28,297 nucleotides of DNA from a virus. Made by a program: the position numbers and the translations under genes. This document shows positions 16,204-23,554 of this stretch, piece by piece; the stretch's first letter is position 1, and every line of letters starts with the position of its first letter. Where the stretch lies: the IMG/VR virus record IMGVR_UViG_3300037847_001506, positions 1 to 28,297 of that record. One strand, written 5' to 3'. Below the pieces are notes generated by a model. The model had not been told where the DNA came from. It saw nothing but the letters and a program-made list of their open reading frames with translations, and did no database searches.

Positions 16204-16722
16204 TTACTGTCCTATTTCATAAACTAACATTTGTGATGGTGCGCCATATTGATTTACTCTAGCTACTGCGTTGCCATTTGTTGTGGTTGAACAAAAAGAT
16301 ATATTATACGTTCTAGCAGATGTGCTTGATGCGCTTTCTATATAAGCTATGGTAGATTTTCCTATTCTTTGAGTAGAATCATTACTCATGTAAAGTTCAT
16401 ACTGACTGTCATATAAAAAGGTTGTTCCAGAAGCACCGCCATAAACTCCAAGACGTAAACCTCTGTCTGCGTGTGACCCATAGGTTTCTCCTGCAATTAT
16501 ACCCTGAATAAGAATTTTACTTGTTGCTAACTTAGGCGTCATTGTTATCGACAAACCAGTTATATTTGCATGACTATTAGTATTATTGGTTTGTGCAGTT
16601 GAAGAGCTAGTTGCGTAATATGCTGCAATAATAGTGTTTGCTGTACTAAAACCTATGTCACTTAAATTAGGAGACGCCCCTGCGGTGGTCTGTATCGTAT
16701 CAACTTTAAGAATAGAACTCAT
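16204..16722 (-). CDS. Short tail fibre, ILKVDTI family, copy 3 (172 aa)
   Basis: The N-terminus SSILKVDTIQTTAGASPN is the family tag, followed by a beta-sandwich whose core strand LSITMTPKLATSKILIQG matches strands in the next two genes. The C-terminal part (GKSTIAYIESASSTSARTYNISF) has the strand that in relatives reads YIDTPNTTSATTYKL. Ala/Ser/Thr/Asn dominate, as in extracellular phage proteins. Start and upstream stop overlap as ATGA (16719-16722). It is probably a small host-contact fibre, one of three tandem paralogues. Confidence 0.75.
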   Translation of the reverse strand: MSSILKVDTIQTTAGASPNLSDIGFSTANTIIAAYYATSSSTAQTNNTNSHANITGLSITMTPKLATSKILIQGIIAGETYGSHADRGLRLGVYGGASGTTFLYDSQYELYMSNDSTQRIGKSTIAYIESASSTSARTYNISFCSTTTNGNAVARVNQYGAPSQMLVYEIGQ

Positions 16723-17276
16723 TGTTTAATCTCCAGCAATTCCATTAAGCTATGGTAATCACCACCATTATAATCACCTATTCTCCACTCTACCTGACTA
16801 CCATTATATAATCTTCCTTGTAACTTATAAGTTGTTGCAGATGTCGTATTAGGCGTATCTATATATTGCGTAATAAAAGGTGGGTAGTGATCAGTAGTAG
16901 CCCAATTACTATTAAAATAGTTTTGCCATTTAGCATGATAGATTTGTGTGCCATCCCTTAATATTCTATGATCTTGTGCAGAATTACCACTTTGACCACC
17001 TATTGTATTGTTTTGGCGTGTTTTAGAGAAAATACGAATGAGTATTTTTGAATTACTATATTTTGGTGTGATACTTAAACTAAAACCACCACCATCAGTA
17101 TAAGTTCCAGAATTAAAAGTTGTTGCAGCCGTTGGTTGAGTAAATAAATGCTGCACAACTTGACTTGCACTTGGCACAAGCGTTCCAGCACTTACGTCAA
17201 GCGTCTGACCACTAGGTATAACCACCCCATTGCCACTAGTCTTTTCGTTGATGGTGTCTACCTTTAAGATGCTCAT
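16719..17276 (-). CDS. Short tail fibre, ILKVDTI family, copy 2 (185 aa)
   Basis: The protein starts MSILKVDTINEKTSGNGVV, then carries IPSGQTLDVSAGTLVPSAS, shared with the 172-aa copy 1. The sandwich core GFSLSITPKYSNSKILIRIF and the late strand YIDTPNTTSATTYKLQGRL match the paralogues. The stretch between them is unrelated and Asn/Tyr-rich, so it is a candidate variable contact surface. The start shares a base with the stop of copy 1 (TAATG), and its stop overlaps copy 3. Confidence 0.75.
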   Translation of the reverse strand: MSILKVDTINEKTSGNGVVIPSGQTLDVSAGTLVPSASQVVQHLFTQPTAATTFNSGTYTDGGGFSLSITPKYSNSKILIRIFSKTRQNNTIGGQSGNSAQDHRILRDGTQIYHAKWQNYFNSNWATTDHYPPFITQYIDTPNTTSATTYKLQGRLYNGSQVEWRIGDYNGGDYHSLMELLEIKQ

Positions 17277-17794
17277 TACGCTATCTCCATCAGGGTAAGA
17301 TGACTTTGTGTATTATCTCCGTTGATATATACAGTGTTACCGTTACTAGATTTAAACCGTATTTTATATTCAGTAGCAGAGGTTGTACTTGGTGAGTCAG
17401 TATACTGAATTTGAACATTTTCATACTCATTAGCTGCAGTATACATTAGAGTTGCGCCTTGATGGTCACCTATTATCGTTCCCCCTCTACTAATAGCAAA
17501 CATGGGAGAAGTCTGAGTTGCTCCCTTATAAACTTCATACATATTTGCAAAAATAAGTATTTTGCTAGAAGTTGATGCTGGAGTAATTGTTAAAGCCAAA
17601 CCAGTATCAACTAAAGAAGTTGATGTTATGCCAAAAGAAGTATCGGTTGTCGTTGATAATACCTGAATAACATGACCAGCTGGTGTGATTAATCCATTAC
17701 TAGCATCAAGCGTCTGACCAGATGGGATAATAACTTTATTAGCATTACTGCCACTGCTAAGACCTTTTAGGTTTTCTACATGTAACGTACTCAT
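17276..17794 (-). CDS. Short tail fibre, ILKVDTI-like family, copy 1 (172 aa)
   Basis: The N-terminus is MSTLHVENLKGLSSGSNANK, a variant of the family tag, followed by VIIPSGQTLDASNGLITPAG. The sandwich core LALTITPASTSSKILIFANM and the strand QYTDSPSTTSATEYKIRF align with copies 2 and 3. It ends in LTLMEIA. The shared DNA catcaagcgtctgacca in this gene and copy 2 points to recent duplication or exchange. The start ATG overlaps the 155-aa gene by 4 nt. Confidence 0.75.
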   Translation of the reverse strand: MSTLHVENLKGLSSGSNANKVIIPSGQTLDASNGLITPAGHVIQVLSTTTDTSFGITSTSLVDTGLALTITPASTSSKILIFANMYEVYKGATQTSPMFAISRGGTIIGDHQGATLMYTAANEYENVQIQYTDSPSTTSATEYKIRFKSSNGNTVYINGDNTQSHLTLMEIA

Positions 17795-18258
17795 ATAATT
17801 ACCAAGTTTCCATTTACTGTAAGCGTAATATTAGACGCTATTGTTAAAGGCCCATTACAACTAGCATTTTCAGTGCTTGCTATGGTTGTGTCTGTGGACA
17901 TTGTTTGATCATTTGTTTGAAACAAAGCAGTCTTCATTGTGTTTTGCGTTGTGTCAAAAAGTGTAGCTCTAATGCTGCTTTGAAACGTGCCGCCTTGCGA
18001 CAGGCTAGGGGCATCTGCAACGCTGAAAGTATTATGGCAAGTTATGGTTATTTCGTCATTTAGCGCAGCCGCAGTGCCTAGAACAACGGTAGTACCTGTT
18101 GAAGCTGTGTAATCCGCAGGCTGTAGCAAAATTCCGTTTTGATGGACTTCGACTTGCCCCACATTATATACCGCATTGAACGTGCTTTGGGATGCAGTTG
18201 CCGTATAGGTGTAAACCCTTCTTGTGCCTTCAGTAAGTGTTTGTCCTATGTATGCCAT
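17791..18258 (-). CDS. Short fibre made of the MAYIG head module (155 aa)
   Basis: Residues 1-85 (MAYIGQTLTEGTRRVYTYTA, VEVHQNGILLQPADYT, LNDEITITCHNTFSVADA) match the N-terminal module of the 311-aa fibre. A helix-like stretch (STENASCNGPLTIASNITLT) and a short beta end follow. It lacks the C1q-like tip, which is instead the whole of the neighbouring 232-aa protein. It may be the base or attachment unit of a two-chain fibre formed with that neighbour. Confidence 0.75.
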   Translation of the reverse strand: MAYIGQTLTEGTRRVYTYTATASQSTFNAVYNVGQVEVHQNGILLQPADYTASTGTTVVLGTAAALNDEITITCHNTFSVADAPSLSQGGTFQSSIRATLFDTTQNTMKTALFQTNDQTMSTDTTIASTENASCNGPLTIASNITLTVNGNLVII

Positions 18259-18267
18259 GTGCTTATC

Positions 18268-18966
18268 CTAACCTAGTAAACGTCCACTAAAATGATTTTC
18301 GTGAGCATACATACTGAAACTACCAGTGTTTCTATCAGTTGCTACTAATTTAAAAGTGTCATTGGCACTTAAATAGACAACTTCGGTATAATCTATTTGT
18401 GTATGACCGCCATCGTTACCTGTCTGTTCATACCTGTTTCTTATAGAGCTGTTTACATAGCTGTATAAATCTAAATATTCACCTGTTCTAAAGTCATAAA
18501 ACAAAGATTTAAAAGTAAATATGTATTGACCTGCGACTGGTGCAGTGAAAATTCCGTTTGAGCTGTTGTATGAATTAGACTGGTTACTTCTTACTTCATT
18601 AAAAACTAATGTAACAGTGCCAGAGATTGATTGGCTAGAAGTTCTTTTTGCATTAAAGGCTGGCTGGTAAGGATTTGTTACATAGCCTGCATTATCTATC
18701 TTCATGCGCTCTGTGCCAGCAGTTTGAAATGACATTTTAGCATATACGCCACTAGCTTCAGTGTCTTGTGCGTTTAATATTACAGTACCGTCATTTTGAC
18801 CATCTGGGTTTGATGTAGATATTTTAAGACCACGATTTGCTGATCCTGATAAAGTTAAATGTGCGCTATTTGCTCCACCACTAACGCTCAATGCGCCTGT
18901 CATGCTATCGCCAGAGGTATTTACAAACCGTGTTTCACCAGTTGCTAAATCTTTCGACCTACCCAT
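18268..18966 (-). CDS. Fibre made of the GDSMTG hinge and C1q-like tip (232 aa)
   Basis: The protein begins MGRSKDLATGETRFVNTSGDSMTGALSVS, the hinge that is internal in the 311-aa fibre. It continues with a beta shaft (MSFQTAGTERMKIDNAGYVTN) and ends with a C1q/TNF-like tip (NGIFTAPVAGQYIFTFKSL, LSANDTFKLVATDR, HFSGRLLG). The lack of an N-terminal attachment domain is unusual. The ATG follows the TAG of the 110-aa gene directly. It is probably a trimeric receptor-contact protein. Confidence 0.77.
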   Translation of the reverse strand: MGRSKDLATGETRFVNTSGDSMTGALSVSGGANSAHLTLSGSANRGLKISTSNPDGQNDGTVILNAQDTEASGVYAKMSFQTAGTERMKIDNAGYVTNPYQPAFNAKRTSSQSISGTVTLVFNEVRSNQSNSYNSSNGIFTAPVAGQYIFTFKSLFYDFRTGEYLDLYSYVNSSIRNRYEQTGNDGGHTQIDYTEVVYLSANDTFKLVATDRNTGSFSMYAHENHFSGRLLG

Positions 18967-19299
18967 CTAGGTAATCTCCAAAATGCTCATAATGACATCA
19001 CAAGATGACGCTGCGCTGGACGTAACTTTGACACTATCACCAGTTTCCATAACTACTTTTTGATCACCACCAACTACGACCAAGGAACCACCACTAGGCA
19101 CTGTTGCAGTCTTAACCATAAAGTGATCATTAGAACCATCATTTAGCGCCACATCTACTGTAATGGCTGTTGTCGTACTGTTAGAACAAGTAAGGCCAAT
19201 GATGGTTGTTTGCGTAGAAGCTGCCACCGTGTAACTACCTACAGTAGCCGCAGATGTTCCTATGTTTCTGCTTAGTTTTCTTTTAAACGTGTTTGCCAT
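18967..19299 (-). CDS. Small beta-rich virion protein (110 aa)
   Basis: The N-terminus is basic (MANTFKRKLSRNIG), followed by an all-beta domain with TIIGLTCSNSTTTAITVDVAL, HFMVKTATVPSGGSLVVVGGDQKVV and METGDSVKVTSSAASSCDVIM. The strand pattern resembles a small sandwich of the kind found in marine phage head or tail proteins of similar length next to adaptor genes. The sequence favours a structural role in the connector-tail region. No enzyme motif. Confidence 0.7.
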   Translation of the reverse strand: MANTFKRKLSRNIGTSAATVGSYTVAASTQTTIIGLTCSNSTTTAITVDVALNDGSNDHFMVKTATVPSGGSLVVVGGDQKVVMETGDSVKVTSSAASSCDVIMSILEIT

Positions 19300-19302
19300 T
19301 TT

Positions 19303-19641
19303 CTATCCTAACGCAATCGCCATAGCTACTGGAACCGCCGCACGAGCATCGAAGTCATCCGCCGCCAAAGTAATAAAAACCGTTGATGTACCAGAAAGAT
19401 TTAACAAAGAACCAGTAGAGCTAGACGTTAAAGTTCTGCTTAGAGTTGTGCCACTATGCGTATATGTGCCAGTGCCTATCTCATAGTCGTTTCCGCTCTC
19501 GATAACGTAACGCACACTGTCACCATCACTTACACCGCCATTTGCAAAAGTCCTAAAACCAGTAACAGCATTGCCCAACGTAATCGTGCCTGTGCCTGTC
19601 GTAGTCGTTGTGACCTTTACTCTGTCTGCTACTTTAACCAT
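19303..19641 (-). CDS. Small virion protein with [12 protein letters not shown] module (112 aa)
   Basis: Residues 1-40 ([29 protein letters not shown]) and the middle ([20 protein letters not shown], then [12 protein letters not shown]) form a pattern I recognise from many marine and other phages, where it is a beta structural protein near the adaptor or tail genes. The end [16 protein letters not shown] is short and acidic to hydrophobic. It is probably part of the tail or a fibre anchor. Confidence 0.72.
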   Translation of the reverse strand: MVKVADRVKVTTTTTGTGTITLGNAVTGFRTFANGGVSDGDSVRYVIESGNDYEIGTGTYTHSGTTLSRTLTSSSTGSLLNLSGTSTVFITLAADDFDARAAVPVAMAIALG

Positions 19642-19644
19642 CTA

Positions 19645-20016
19645 CTAGCTCGGATCTGGTATGCCTATATCTAACGCAGATATATCAAATAAGTTACCAC
19701 TGTTAACAGATTGAGAAGCGTTCAATGCGCCTGTCACCAACAATCTACTGTTTGACGTATCTGTAATTGCAAAATGTGTTGCCGTTCCTGTGCCTGTCAC
19801 AGAAGCATCGCTGATTGCCGCTAAAGTGACTTTACGGCCTCCGCCCGTCCTGTCGGCTGGTGAACCTATGCTAATGCTGGTTGTATTGCCTAAAGTATAG
19901 GTTGATGTAGCCTCTGCATATGTTGTTGCTTCTTGGCTTGTAATGTCAAATCTGTTGGCCTCTGTGTCCAAAACCGTCAGCCCGTTATCAAGCACTCTGT
20001 CTGCTATACTTGCCAT
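19645..20016 (-). CDS. Small virion protein after the adaptor (123 aa)
   Basis: Starts MASIADRVLDNGLTVLDTEANRFDITSQEA and continues with beta strands (TYTLGNTTSISIGSPADRTGGGRKV, TATHFAITDTSNSRLLVTG). The DRVLDNGL...DITSQE opening is common in phage proteins located beside adaptor or connector genes. Its start shares one base with the adaptor stop. A tail-ring or connector-associated role is inferred from the position. Confidence 0.7.
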   Translation of the reverse strand: MASIADRVLDNGLTVLDTEANRFDITSQEATTYAEATSTYTLGNTTSISIGSPADRTGGGRKVTLAAISDASVTGTGTATHFAITDTSNSRLLVTGALNASQSVNSGNLFDISALDIGIPDPS

Positions 20017-20636
20017 TAGTAACTCCTTATCTTCATTCTGCGACCAGAGCCGCTAGTTTTTGACCGTTCGCTTTCTAAATTAATATCATTAATTGCCTTT
20101 TGATACAACGCCGCCCATGTGTTTGCACGAGTATCATCTTGCAAATATGGCGCAGAATGTATCAATGACCCATATAAATAAGCATCTGGAAAATTAGTTA
20201 ACACCCAGTTTGATGCTGTTTGTGCATTAAGTGGGTCAATAGTTTCATAATAAAGCATCTCTAATGTATAAGTTCCATCAGGCGATGGAAACACCTCAAT
20301 ACTACCATCAAGAATAGCAAAATTTATTGGTCTACCAGTTGTATTAAGGTTTTGCGCTCTAAGATTAGATATTTGAAAAGCATTAACCATTTCTAAAGTA
20401 TTCGTATCAGCCGTGTTTAAAGACATACGAATAGGCTCTAAAAAATCACTAGGTAAAGCCGTATATTGTGAGTCAAGCTGTGCTGTAGCACGCTTTTCCA
20501 TACGCCAATGCCGAACTTCTCTATTCATACCAGTTTCAGCAAGTTTAATAAAATCAGGTATTACTGACGTTAAATCATCTCTGTTCAAAAAGTCAGCTAT
20601 ACTAGCTTTTAGTTCGTCATAAGTTGATAACGCCAT
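20016..20636 (-). CDS. Head-tail adaptor, SU10-type (206 aa)
   Basis: The adaptor forms the ring below the portal on which the tail is built. Visible features are an N-terminal helix (YDELKASIADFLNRDDL), the segment IPDFIKLAETGMNREVRHWRMEKRATAQ (about 26-53), a PSDFLEPIRMSLNTADT turn, PDGTYTLEMLYYETIDPL and a helical C-terminus ending in a basic tail GSGRRMKIRSY. This combination matches the adaptor family first described in phage SU10 and relatives. The length of about 200 is normal for the family. The gene lies between the basic DUF6321-like gene and virion genes, consistent with the connector module. Confidence 0.85.
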   Translation of the reverse strand: MALSTYDELKASIADFLNRDDLTSVIPDFIKLAETGMNREVRHWRMEKRATAQLDSQYTALPSDFLEPIRMSLNTADTNTLEMVNAFQISNLRAQNLNTTGRPINFAILDGSIEVFPSPDGTYTLEMLYYETIDPLNAQTASNWVLTNFPDAYLYGSLIHSAPYLQDDTRANTWAALYQKAINDINLESERSKTSGSGRRMKIRSY

Positions 20637-20903
20637 CTAACAATTCCATCTTCTACGAGCAGCTTTGCCGCGTTCACCTGTCCAGCCTCTTGACCTAGCG
20701 CAAAAAGACTTCTTACGAGCCTTCTCTTTTGCAGTTAAATTTTTCTTTTTTGTTACAGCCGTCTTAAGCTTTGATCCAGGGTTAGCACGCCTATGCGCCG
20801 CTACACCCTTTGCAGTCATACCAGCACCCTCTTTTACAGAGCGGTAATTACGACCCTTACCTTTGGTCGTCTTCCGTATAGCTTTCTCAGGCTTTCGTGG
20901 CAT
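20637..20903 (-). CDS. Basic DUF6321-like protein (88 aa)
   Basis: The chain is rich in Lys and Arg, with GAGMTAKGVAAHRRANPGSK (about 26-45) and a C-terminal block FCARSRGWTGERGKAARRRWNC with two Cys. I recall this motif as a small family of unknown function (DUF6321) found in phages and some bacteria. The charge suggests DNA or RNA binding, or packaging with the genome. It is encoded in a coupled chain with other highly basic small proteins (21709-22116), which supports a shared role. Function not established. Confidence 0.75.
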   Translation of the reverse strand: MPRKPEKAIRKTTKGKGRNYRSVKEGAGMTAKGVAAHRRANPGSKLKTAVTKKKNLTAKEKARKKSFCARSRGWTGERGKAARRRWNC

Positions 20904-21709
20904 TAATACATTTCTATTTGATAACGTGCAAAATTTTCATCTGTTTTAGGAATACCTGCCGCATCAGCATATCTATAAAAAGAAGCAACAGCTTGTCGCG
21001 CCGCGTCACTTTTACCAAAATCAAGTAAACTAAATACATTCTGAAACTGTGAAGGTCTTGTTACGTTACTCATGCTAGGATCAACAGGTCTTGGCATAGG
21101 CATATCATAAGTTGGCCCAGCAAATGGGTTTGGAGTGTTATTAAAAGGCACTCCACTAACTTCATCTGGCATAACTGGTGGCGTATTGTTAAATGGAACC
21201 CCGCTTACTTCATCTGGCACAGATGGTGGCGTATTGTTAAATGGAACACCGCTTAACTCATCTGGCATGGTTTGCTCTGGTCTAATTCTTGGCCTTGGTA
21301 TTGCACCAGAAACAGCTTGCTGAATAGGTGATGTTGTGGGGCTAACATAAGCACGCTCACGTTGAGAGCCGTATGGCTTAACACCTATGTTGTTTAATAT
21401 TTCGCTTAATGGGCCACCTTTAAATGTATCGCCGCGAGTATCACTGCCACCACCGTCCATAGCGTCAATAAAAGCAGGAACGTAACGCTTGTTTACCTCA
21501 TCAAAATAACCAAACTTACCGTCAGAATTAGCCTTTGCACGATCTTCCGCAGATGTACTTTCATATCGAGCCGCACCTTTGTTAGACCCAAGACCACCTT
21601 TTCTCTCTCCAGCCCTAGCTTGTGCAGAATGAACAGCTTTAAACGGGTTAGGCTTGCCAATTATATCAAAATGTCGCTGTATCTTTTCAGCGTGTGTCAT
21701 CTCAGCCAT
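20903..21709 (-). CDS. Protein with three proline-rich 16-residue repeats (268 aa)
   Basis: The first 100 residues are charged, Gly/Ala-rich and probably helical. A Pro-rich linker follows, then three tandem units at about 149-164, 165-180 and 181-194 with core PDEVSGVPFNNTPP. Another Pro/Met-rich stretch leads to a C-terminal helical segment (FQNVFSLLDFGKSDAARQAVASFYRYADAAG). No known family is recognised. The build (rigid proline linker between two helical ends) would suit an anchor or spacer in the virion. It starts on the TAATG overlap with the 39-aa gene and its stop shares a base with the DUF6321-like start. Confidence 0.6.
   Translation of the reverse strand: MAEMTHAEKIQRHFDIIGKPNPFKAVHSAQARAGERKGGLGSNKGAARYESTSAEDRAKANSDGKFGYFDEVNKRYVPAFIDAMDGGGSDTRGDTFKGGPLSEILNNIGVKPYGSQRERAYVSPTTSPIQQAVSGAIPRPRIRPEQTMPDELSGVPFNNTPPSVPDEVSGVPFNNTPPVMPDEVSGVPFNNTPNPFAGPTYDMPMPRPVDPSMSNVTRPSQFQNVFSLLDFGKSDAARQAVASFYRYADAAGIPKTDENFARYQIEMY
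21128..21265 (-). repeat. 48-bp tandem repeat, three units
   Basis: Three direct copies (21218-21265, 21170-21217, 21128-21169) encode PDE(L/V)SGVPFNNTPxx. The copies are close to identical at DNA level (the core tggcgtattgttaaatgg occurs twice), which suggests recent duplication. Such repeats commonly gain or lose units between relatives. Confidence 0.85.
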
Positions 21710-21828
21710 TACTTCTTACCCTTCTTTTTTCTGCTCAGTTTTCTTAAATCTGCACCTGTGATCTTCTTACGCGGCGGAGCTACGGCTGCAAGCTTTTTCT
21801 GCTTTGGGCTATATTTTTTATACGGCAT
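21709..21828 (-). CDS. Micro-gene: basic 39-aa phage peptide
   Basis: The peptide starts MPYKKYSPKQKKLAAVAPPR and ends ADLRKLSRKKKGKK, with about 40 percent Lys plus Arg. I recognise the MPYKxYSPKQKKLAxVAPPRxKI pattern as a recurrent short phage peptide of unknown function. The ATG overlaps the stop of the 52-aa gene and its own TAA overlaps the ATG of the 268-aa gene, both as TAATG. This coupling and the recurring pattern support a real gene despite its size. Nucleic-acid binding is inferred from charge. Confidence 0.78.
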   Translation of the reverse strand: MPYKKYSPKQKKLAAVAPPRKKITGADLRKLSRKKKGKK

Positions 21829-21986
21829 TACTTTTTCTTCTTTTTTGCTGTCTTTGCCGCTTGCCTAAAGTTTTTAGCCGTTGGCGCACCCTTACTACCA
21901 GGTTTTCTCATCTTTTCGCCACTACCACCCTTGATACGCTTCCTCTTGGCATGAATATTGGCATACAATCCAGGTCTTTTAGCCAT
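21828..21986 (-). CDS. Micro-gene: basic 52-aa phage peptide
   Basis: The peptide reads MAKRPGLYANIHAKRKRIKG, then GSGEKMRKPGSKGAPTAKNF and a C-terminal AAKTAKKKKK tail. The GLYANIHxKRxRI...SGEKMRKPGSKGAPT pattern is one I have seen repeatedly as a small conserved phage protein. Its net charge is strongly positive. TAATG overlaps on both sides make it the third gene in the coupled chain. Role unknown; virion-packaged DNA condensation or ribonucleoprotein binding are possibilities. Confidence 0.8.
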   Translation of the reverse strand: MAKRPGLYANIHAKRKRIKGGSGEKMRKPGSKGAPTAKNFRQAAKTAKKKKK

Positions 21987-22078
21987 TACTTATACTTCGC
22001 TCCTTGACACTTTCCTGCTCTTTTGCACGCAGCTTTTGTCGGGCAACCAGAACAGGGCTTAAACTTACTACCATGCAT
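21986..22078 (-). CDS. Micro-gene: 30-aa four-cysteine basic peptide
   Basis: The sequence starts MHGSKFKPCSGCPTKAACKR and ends KCQGAKYK. Four Cys at 9, 12, 18 and 23 have the spacing C-x2-C-x5-C-x4-C, which could hold one zinc ion as a tiny knuckle. It is Lys-rich with no acidic residue. TAATG overlaps on both sides support translation. No family name is recalled. Zinc binding is inferred from the Cys spacing only. Confidence 0.7.
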   Translation of the reverse strand: MHGSKFKPCSGCPTKAACKRAGKCQGAKYK

Positions 22079-22116
22079 TACTTCTTCTTCCCGCCTTTTT
22101 TCTTACCATAGCCCAT
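22078..22116 (-). CDS. Micro-gene: 12-aa Lys/Gly peptide at head of coupled chain
   Basis: The peptide is MGYGKKKGGKKK. The ATG at 22116-22114 is preceded by AAAAGGAGAT with GGAG 6 nt away, the only strong ribosome site of the chain, and its TAA overlaps the next ATG. Alone it would be dismissed, but the site and the coupling suggest ribosomes load here and move through the chain. It may act as a short basic peptide or only as a translation entry point. Confidence 0.55.
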   Translation of the reverse strand: MGYGKKKGGKKK

Positions 22117-22147
22117 GACTATCTCCTTTTTTATGCAACGTAACACA

Positions 22148-23554
22148 TTATGCGATCCCACGCAAATTGCGTTTTATCTCTCCTCGCCAACTATTAAACG
22201 CACCAGATAACGCCGTTGCAGCGTCACTTGCCATCGTTAAACACAAAGCATCAGCTAAGTCTGGCGACTGCAAACCACGCTTACGCATCTCATCCTTACT
22301 CTCAGCCTTCATCTTGCCTGACGATGTAAAACTATACCTAATACCCGTTAACTCAGCCAGCAACTGGTCATCTTTCGGTAACTTACACGCACGATCTTCA
22401 AACCAAGCTTTCGTCTTAAACCACAACTCACTCCGCAAATTTAAATATGTGCCACCCATACTAGGCGCTTCTGCAACATTAATACCACGCACAGGCAAGC
22501 CTAACTCGCGCAACCTATCAACCACACCAGAACCTATACCAATGCTATCCACAAGTATCTCTCTGGGCTGCTTAGACGGCGCTAAAGCCTCATATTCAGC
22601 CACAACCCTACCCACAGTCTGCATCAAATCTAACCCAGACCAAGACCTAATCTCAGTTACAACAGAACCTTGACGCTTACACAGCGCCGTTTTGTCATTA
22701 CCAAACCGACTAACGTCCAAACCCCACACACTTGGCAGGTCTTCATCACCCTTAATATCACGATGTATTGCAGTCTCTACCAAATGAAACGGTATGATTG
22801 TGTCGTCATCTGCTTGAGGAAACTCGCCTAACACTCTGATTCTAAACGCATTACTGTCTTCGCCATAGCGCAGCTTCATCTCTTCAACAAACTCGTCACT
22901 CACCAAAGGACTATCCACACACGACCAACGCCTAGTCCACCAGCTACCAGCCATGCGTGTTTGGCTCTCAAAAAACGTGCCGCTAGACCTAGTGGGGTTA
23001 CTCAACATAATCGTGGTTGCATTATGACCAGACATAGACCCAGCAGCAGCCTCAAATACCTGCTCTGGCACACCAGATGCCTCATCCACAATCAACATAA
23101 CATGCTCAGAGTGTACACCAGCTAACGCCTCTGGTGTCTCCGCACGACTAGTCCTAGCTGAAATAAACATCTCACTCGGTGCAGAGGTATGCTCAACACG
23201 GTCAGACTTCACGTTTAACACCTCGTGAAACGCTTTAGGCAACTCATTGATCCACCGCTTCATCTCAGCAAACAATGCATCAAACAACTGGCTAGACGTA
23301 GGGGCAGTCACCACAACCTTATTCGGATAATGCATCAAAAAATACCACAACATAGCCCAAGACGCCGCCGTAGACTTGCCCGTACCATGCCCAGAACGAA
23401 TGCTAATCTTACGCTCACCAGACGCTATGGCTTCCAAAAACTCAGCCTGGTAATCCAAAGGCTCAACACCTAACACCTCACGCACAAACAATGTAGGCTT
23501 CCTAGCGTAACGCTGGGTAAACTCTATCATCGTGTTCTGCGATAGGTCATTCAT
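22148..23554 (-). CDS. terL: Terminase large subunit (468 aa)
   Basis: The terminase motor cuts and pumps DNA into the procapsid through the portal. The ATPase has a Walker A at 55-61 (GHGTGKS) and Walker B VMLIVDE with Asp157 and Glu158. The RNase H-like nuclease has Asp280 (GLDVSRFG), Asp336 (ILVDSIGIG) and an Asp pair 432/435 (SPDLADAL). The length is normal. The ATG at 23554 is preferred over a TTG at 23563 because AAGG lies 9 nt upstream; it overlaps the small-subunit stop by 8 nt (ATGAATGA). All expected catalytic residues are present. Packaging type (cos, pac or headful) cannot be read with confidence. Confidence 0.96.
   Translation of the reverse strand: MNDLSQNTMIEFTQRYARKPTLFVREVLGVEPLDYQAEFLEAIASGERKISIRSGHGTGKSTAASWAMLWYFLMHYPNKVVVTAPTSSQLFDALFAEMKRWINELPKAFHEVLNVKSDRVEHTSAPSEMFISARTSRAETPEALAGVHSEHVMLIVDEASGVPEQVFEAAAGSMSGHNATTIMLSNPTRSSGTFFESQTRMAGSWWTRRWSCVDSPLVSDEFVEEMKLRYGEDSNAFRIRVLGEFPQADDDTIIPFHLVETAIHRDIKGDEDLPSVWGLDVSRFGNDKTALCKRQGSVVTEIRSWSGLDLMQTVGRVVAEYEALAPSKQPREILVDSIGIGSGVVDRLRELGLPVRGINVAEAPSMGGTYLNLRSELWFKTKAWFEDRACKLPKDDQLLAELTGIRYSFTSSGKMKAESKDEMRKRGLQSPDLADALCLTMASDAATALSGAFNSWRGEIKRNLRGIA

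Noticed and set aside
22167-22673. Plus-strand open frame of 168 codons
   Set aside because: Antisense to the terminase large subunit, whose catalytic motifs prove the minus-strand frame.
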